Positions 62,460-64,000 of a stretch of DNA of 64,000 nt are shown here, one piece after another. Under the pieces are notes generated by a model that searched no databases, was not told the DNA's origin, and was given only the letters and a program-made list of their open reading frames with translations. The DNA lies in contig NZ_MUYT01000004.1 in the NCBI RefSeq assembly GCF_002014765.1, positions 372,001-436,000 of the forward strand. The letters are read 5' to 3'. The position numbers and the translations under genes were made by a program. The stretch is from Lwoffella lincolnii. GTDB lineage: Bacteria > Pseudomonadota > Gammaproteobacteria > Pseudomonadales > Moraxellaceae. The number at the start of each line of letters is the position of its first letter. The stretch's first letter is position 1.

Positions 62460-64000
62460 ATGCCAAACAACACTTCCGCTCACGATACTCCCATTAATGA
62501 CACTCCCATTAATGACACTCCCATTAACCCTGCTGACATTCACAAGACCGATGATGGCAGTCATAAGATTTTATATATTCATGGTAAGCCCTATGATTTA
62601 AGTCAGCACACACCCATGATGCAACAGTATCTGACCTTAAAAGCAGATTACCCCAATGCGTTGCTGTTGTATCGCATGGGCGATTTTTATGAATTATTTT
62701 TTGATGATGCTAAGCGAGCTGCTCAGATTTTGGACATTACCTTAACCAAACGTGGATATGATAAAGCAGGCAATGTGATAGCCATGGCAGGCGTACCATT
62801 TCATGCAGCAGATAGCCATATGGCAAGACTGATTGCTGCAGGGCAAACGGTGGTGGTGTGTGAGCAAGTTGAAGACACCCCAAAAAATCTTATTTTAGAT
62901 GATAAAACAAAAGACAAAACCAAAGCTGACAAAGCCAACCATGGCATCATGAAACGTGAAGTGGTCAAAACGCTGACAGCAGGCACACTCACTGATGATG
63001 CACTTATCGGACAAGAACAAACCCCAAGCGTCATGTCAGTTTCTGCTAAATTTGATAAGAAGTTTCATAAGAAGTATGATAAGCGTCATCATCAAAAAAA
63101 CACTGTGTATGACATCGGTGTGGCAAGATTGGACTTAAGTGCAGGACAAATCGTGTGCCAAAGTCTTAGCAGTCATAGCCTAAACGAGTTATTGGCACAG
63201 CTTGCTGATGTCATTGGGCGGTATGACCCAAGCGAGTGTATCATCAGTGAGCGTTTGGCTCAGCATGGCGTTTTTGATGTCATGGCTGATGAACCTGATG
63301 ATAAGTCAAATCAGTCAGCTGATGCACAGCGACCCAACAAATCAGCCAACAACATCACAACTGGTGCAAATCATTTGGCAGATTGGCTAAAGCAACATTT
63401 AAGCTGTCCTGTCATTGAAGTTGCCCATAATGATTTTAGCTTAGAACATGCGGCCGCCACTGTGCGTCAGCAGTTTAGGGTGGCTCACTTGCAAGGGTTG
63501 GGTTTAGATGCTTCTGATGGCTCAATATCCCAAGCGGTTACCCAAGCCAGTATTGCAAGCTTGATACACTACGCCAGACAAACCCAACGCCAAGCCATCG
63601 CTCATCTTAATCAACTACACGTTGAAAGCCATGCTGATTATTTGGTCATTGACGACATCAGCCAACGCAATCTTGAGCTATTTACCCCTGTTAATCCTGC
63701 TGGTACGTCCTTATTTAAAGTCATCAATCATTGCCAAACCCCAATGGGTAAGCGTCTGTTACGCAATCAACTCAAACGCCCATTGACCAATCGAAATCAC
63801 ATTGCCCTGCGTGCTGATGCGGTCAGCCATTTGCTTAATGCCCCAGCAAATGAATCGTCAAATAGGACATTGACTGATGACATAACAGACAAATTAGCCC
63901 TAATTGGCGATGTGGAACGCATCAGCAGTCGCATTGCCTTAGGGTCTGCCAAACCCACAGATTTGATTAAGCTAAAAGATGCCATCACTCACGCCAGCGA
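62460..64000 (+). CDS. mutS: DNA mismatch repair protein MutS (partial, N-terminal 513 codons)
   Basis: The frame opens at ATG 62460 and runs off the right edge. After a 50-residue leader, HTPMMQQYLTLKADYPNALLLYRMGDFYELFFDDA holds the mismatch-reading Phe-x-Glu (DFYELF). VIAMAGVPFHAADSHMARLIAAGQTVVVCEQVEDT is the rest of domain I. The lever region starts VIDDISQRNLELF. The ATPase domain is beyond the window. The leader contains DTPIN three times, encoded by three 15-bp tandem copies at 62484-62528; the family normally starts close to the TPMMxQY motif. An insert of about 35 residues (PKNLILDDKTKDKTKADKANHG) interrupts domain I. Confidence 0.95.
   Translation, partial: MPNNTSAHDTPINDTPINDTPINPADIHKTDDGSHKILYIHGKPYDLSQHTPMMQQYLTLKADYPNALLLYRMGDFYELFFDDAKRAAQILDITLTKRGYDKAGNVIAMAGVPFHAADSHMARLIAAGQTVVVCEQVEDTPKNLILDDKTKDKTKADKANHGIMKREVVKTLTAGTLTDDALIGQEQTPSVMSVSAKFDKKFHKKYDKRHHQKNTVYDIGVARLDLSAGQIVCQSLSSHSLNELLAQLADVIGRYDPSECIISERLAQHGVFDVMADEPDDKSNQSADAQRPNKSANNITTGANHLADWLKQHLSCPVIEVAHNDFSLEHAAATVRQQFRVAHLQGLGLDASDGSISQAVTQASIASLIHYARQTQRQAIAHLNQLHVESHADYLVIDDISQRNLELFTPVNPAGTSLFKVINHCQTPMGKRLLRNQLKRPLTNRNHIALRADAVSHLLNAPANESSNRTLTDDITDKLALIGDVERISSRIALGSAKPTDLIKLKDAITHAS
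62484..62528 (+). repeat. Three 15-bp tandem repeats in the mutS leader
   Basis: GATACTCCCATTAAT, GACACTCCCATTAAT and GACACTCCCATTAAC follow each other directly. Copy-number change would be in frame and alter only the non-conserved leader. Confidence 0.9.

Overview
The window looks like chromosome of a Moraxellaceae gammaproteobacterium, most likely Moraxella. The reasons are a moderately AT-rich genome, the RodA, RNase E, Hfq (long glycine-rich tail) and LptC/A/B sequences, and the gene order tsaE-mutL-miaA-hfq followed by kdsD-kdsC-lptC-lptA-lptB. This is inferred from protein family resemblance; no search was run.

Layout. Positions 1-1.4 kb hold the N-terminal part of a His-rich lipoprotein (minus strand, running off the left edge) followed by transposon debris: a TnpB fragment with its right end, and an IS1-type transposase fragment. 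Positions 1.6-4.3 kb carry three small redox/stress enzymes (DJ-1/Hsp31-like, nitroreductase, old yellow enzyme). Positions 4.45-11.79 kb are an AT-rich insertion. Its core is a three-gene operon: an MmeI-like adenine methyltransferase, an SF2 helicase and a GIY-YIG/T5orf172 nuclease. Two decayed copies of the same IS lie outside the operon, and outside those lies a 60-bp direct repeat. Without the insertion, a LysR regulator would sit divergently next to the old yellow enzyme.

Positions 13-28.5 kb are housekeeping. rodA and rlpA (cell shape and wall) are on the plus strand. A long minus-strand series follows: dusB, a QueD-like gene, tsaE, mutL, miaA, hfq, kdsD, kdsC, lptC, lptA, lptB, a PACE transporter and radA. 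It joins tRNA modification, mismatch repair, RNA chaperoning and LPS/Kdo supply and transport. Positions 28.7-43.7 kb contain ilvD, a large ImpA-like surface metalloprotease lipoprotein with an A9 tract in its signal peptide, alaS, a MITE, mgtC-like and DUF1275 membrane proteins, two ubiquinone-pathway hydroxylases, phoH and slyX. Positions 43.8-64 kb contain uup, rluC, rne with a long leader, a DUF808 protein, a dsbC-like lipoprotein, hom, a gene-less IS200/IS605-type element with strongly folded omega-RNA-like structure, a thiolase, two DUF2382 stress proteins, secA, and the first 513 codons of mutS (open at the right edge).

The two best candidates for something new are the methyltransferase-helicase-GIY-YIG operon, which reads as a restriction or defence system with its nuclease on a separate protein, and the orphan structured RNA element between hom and the thiolase gene. 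No tRNA, rRNA or CRISPR array was recognised.
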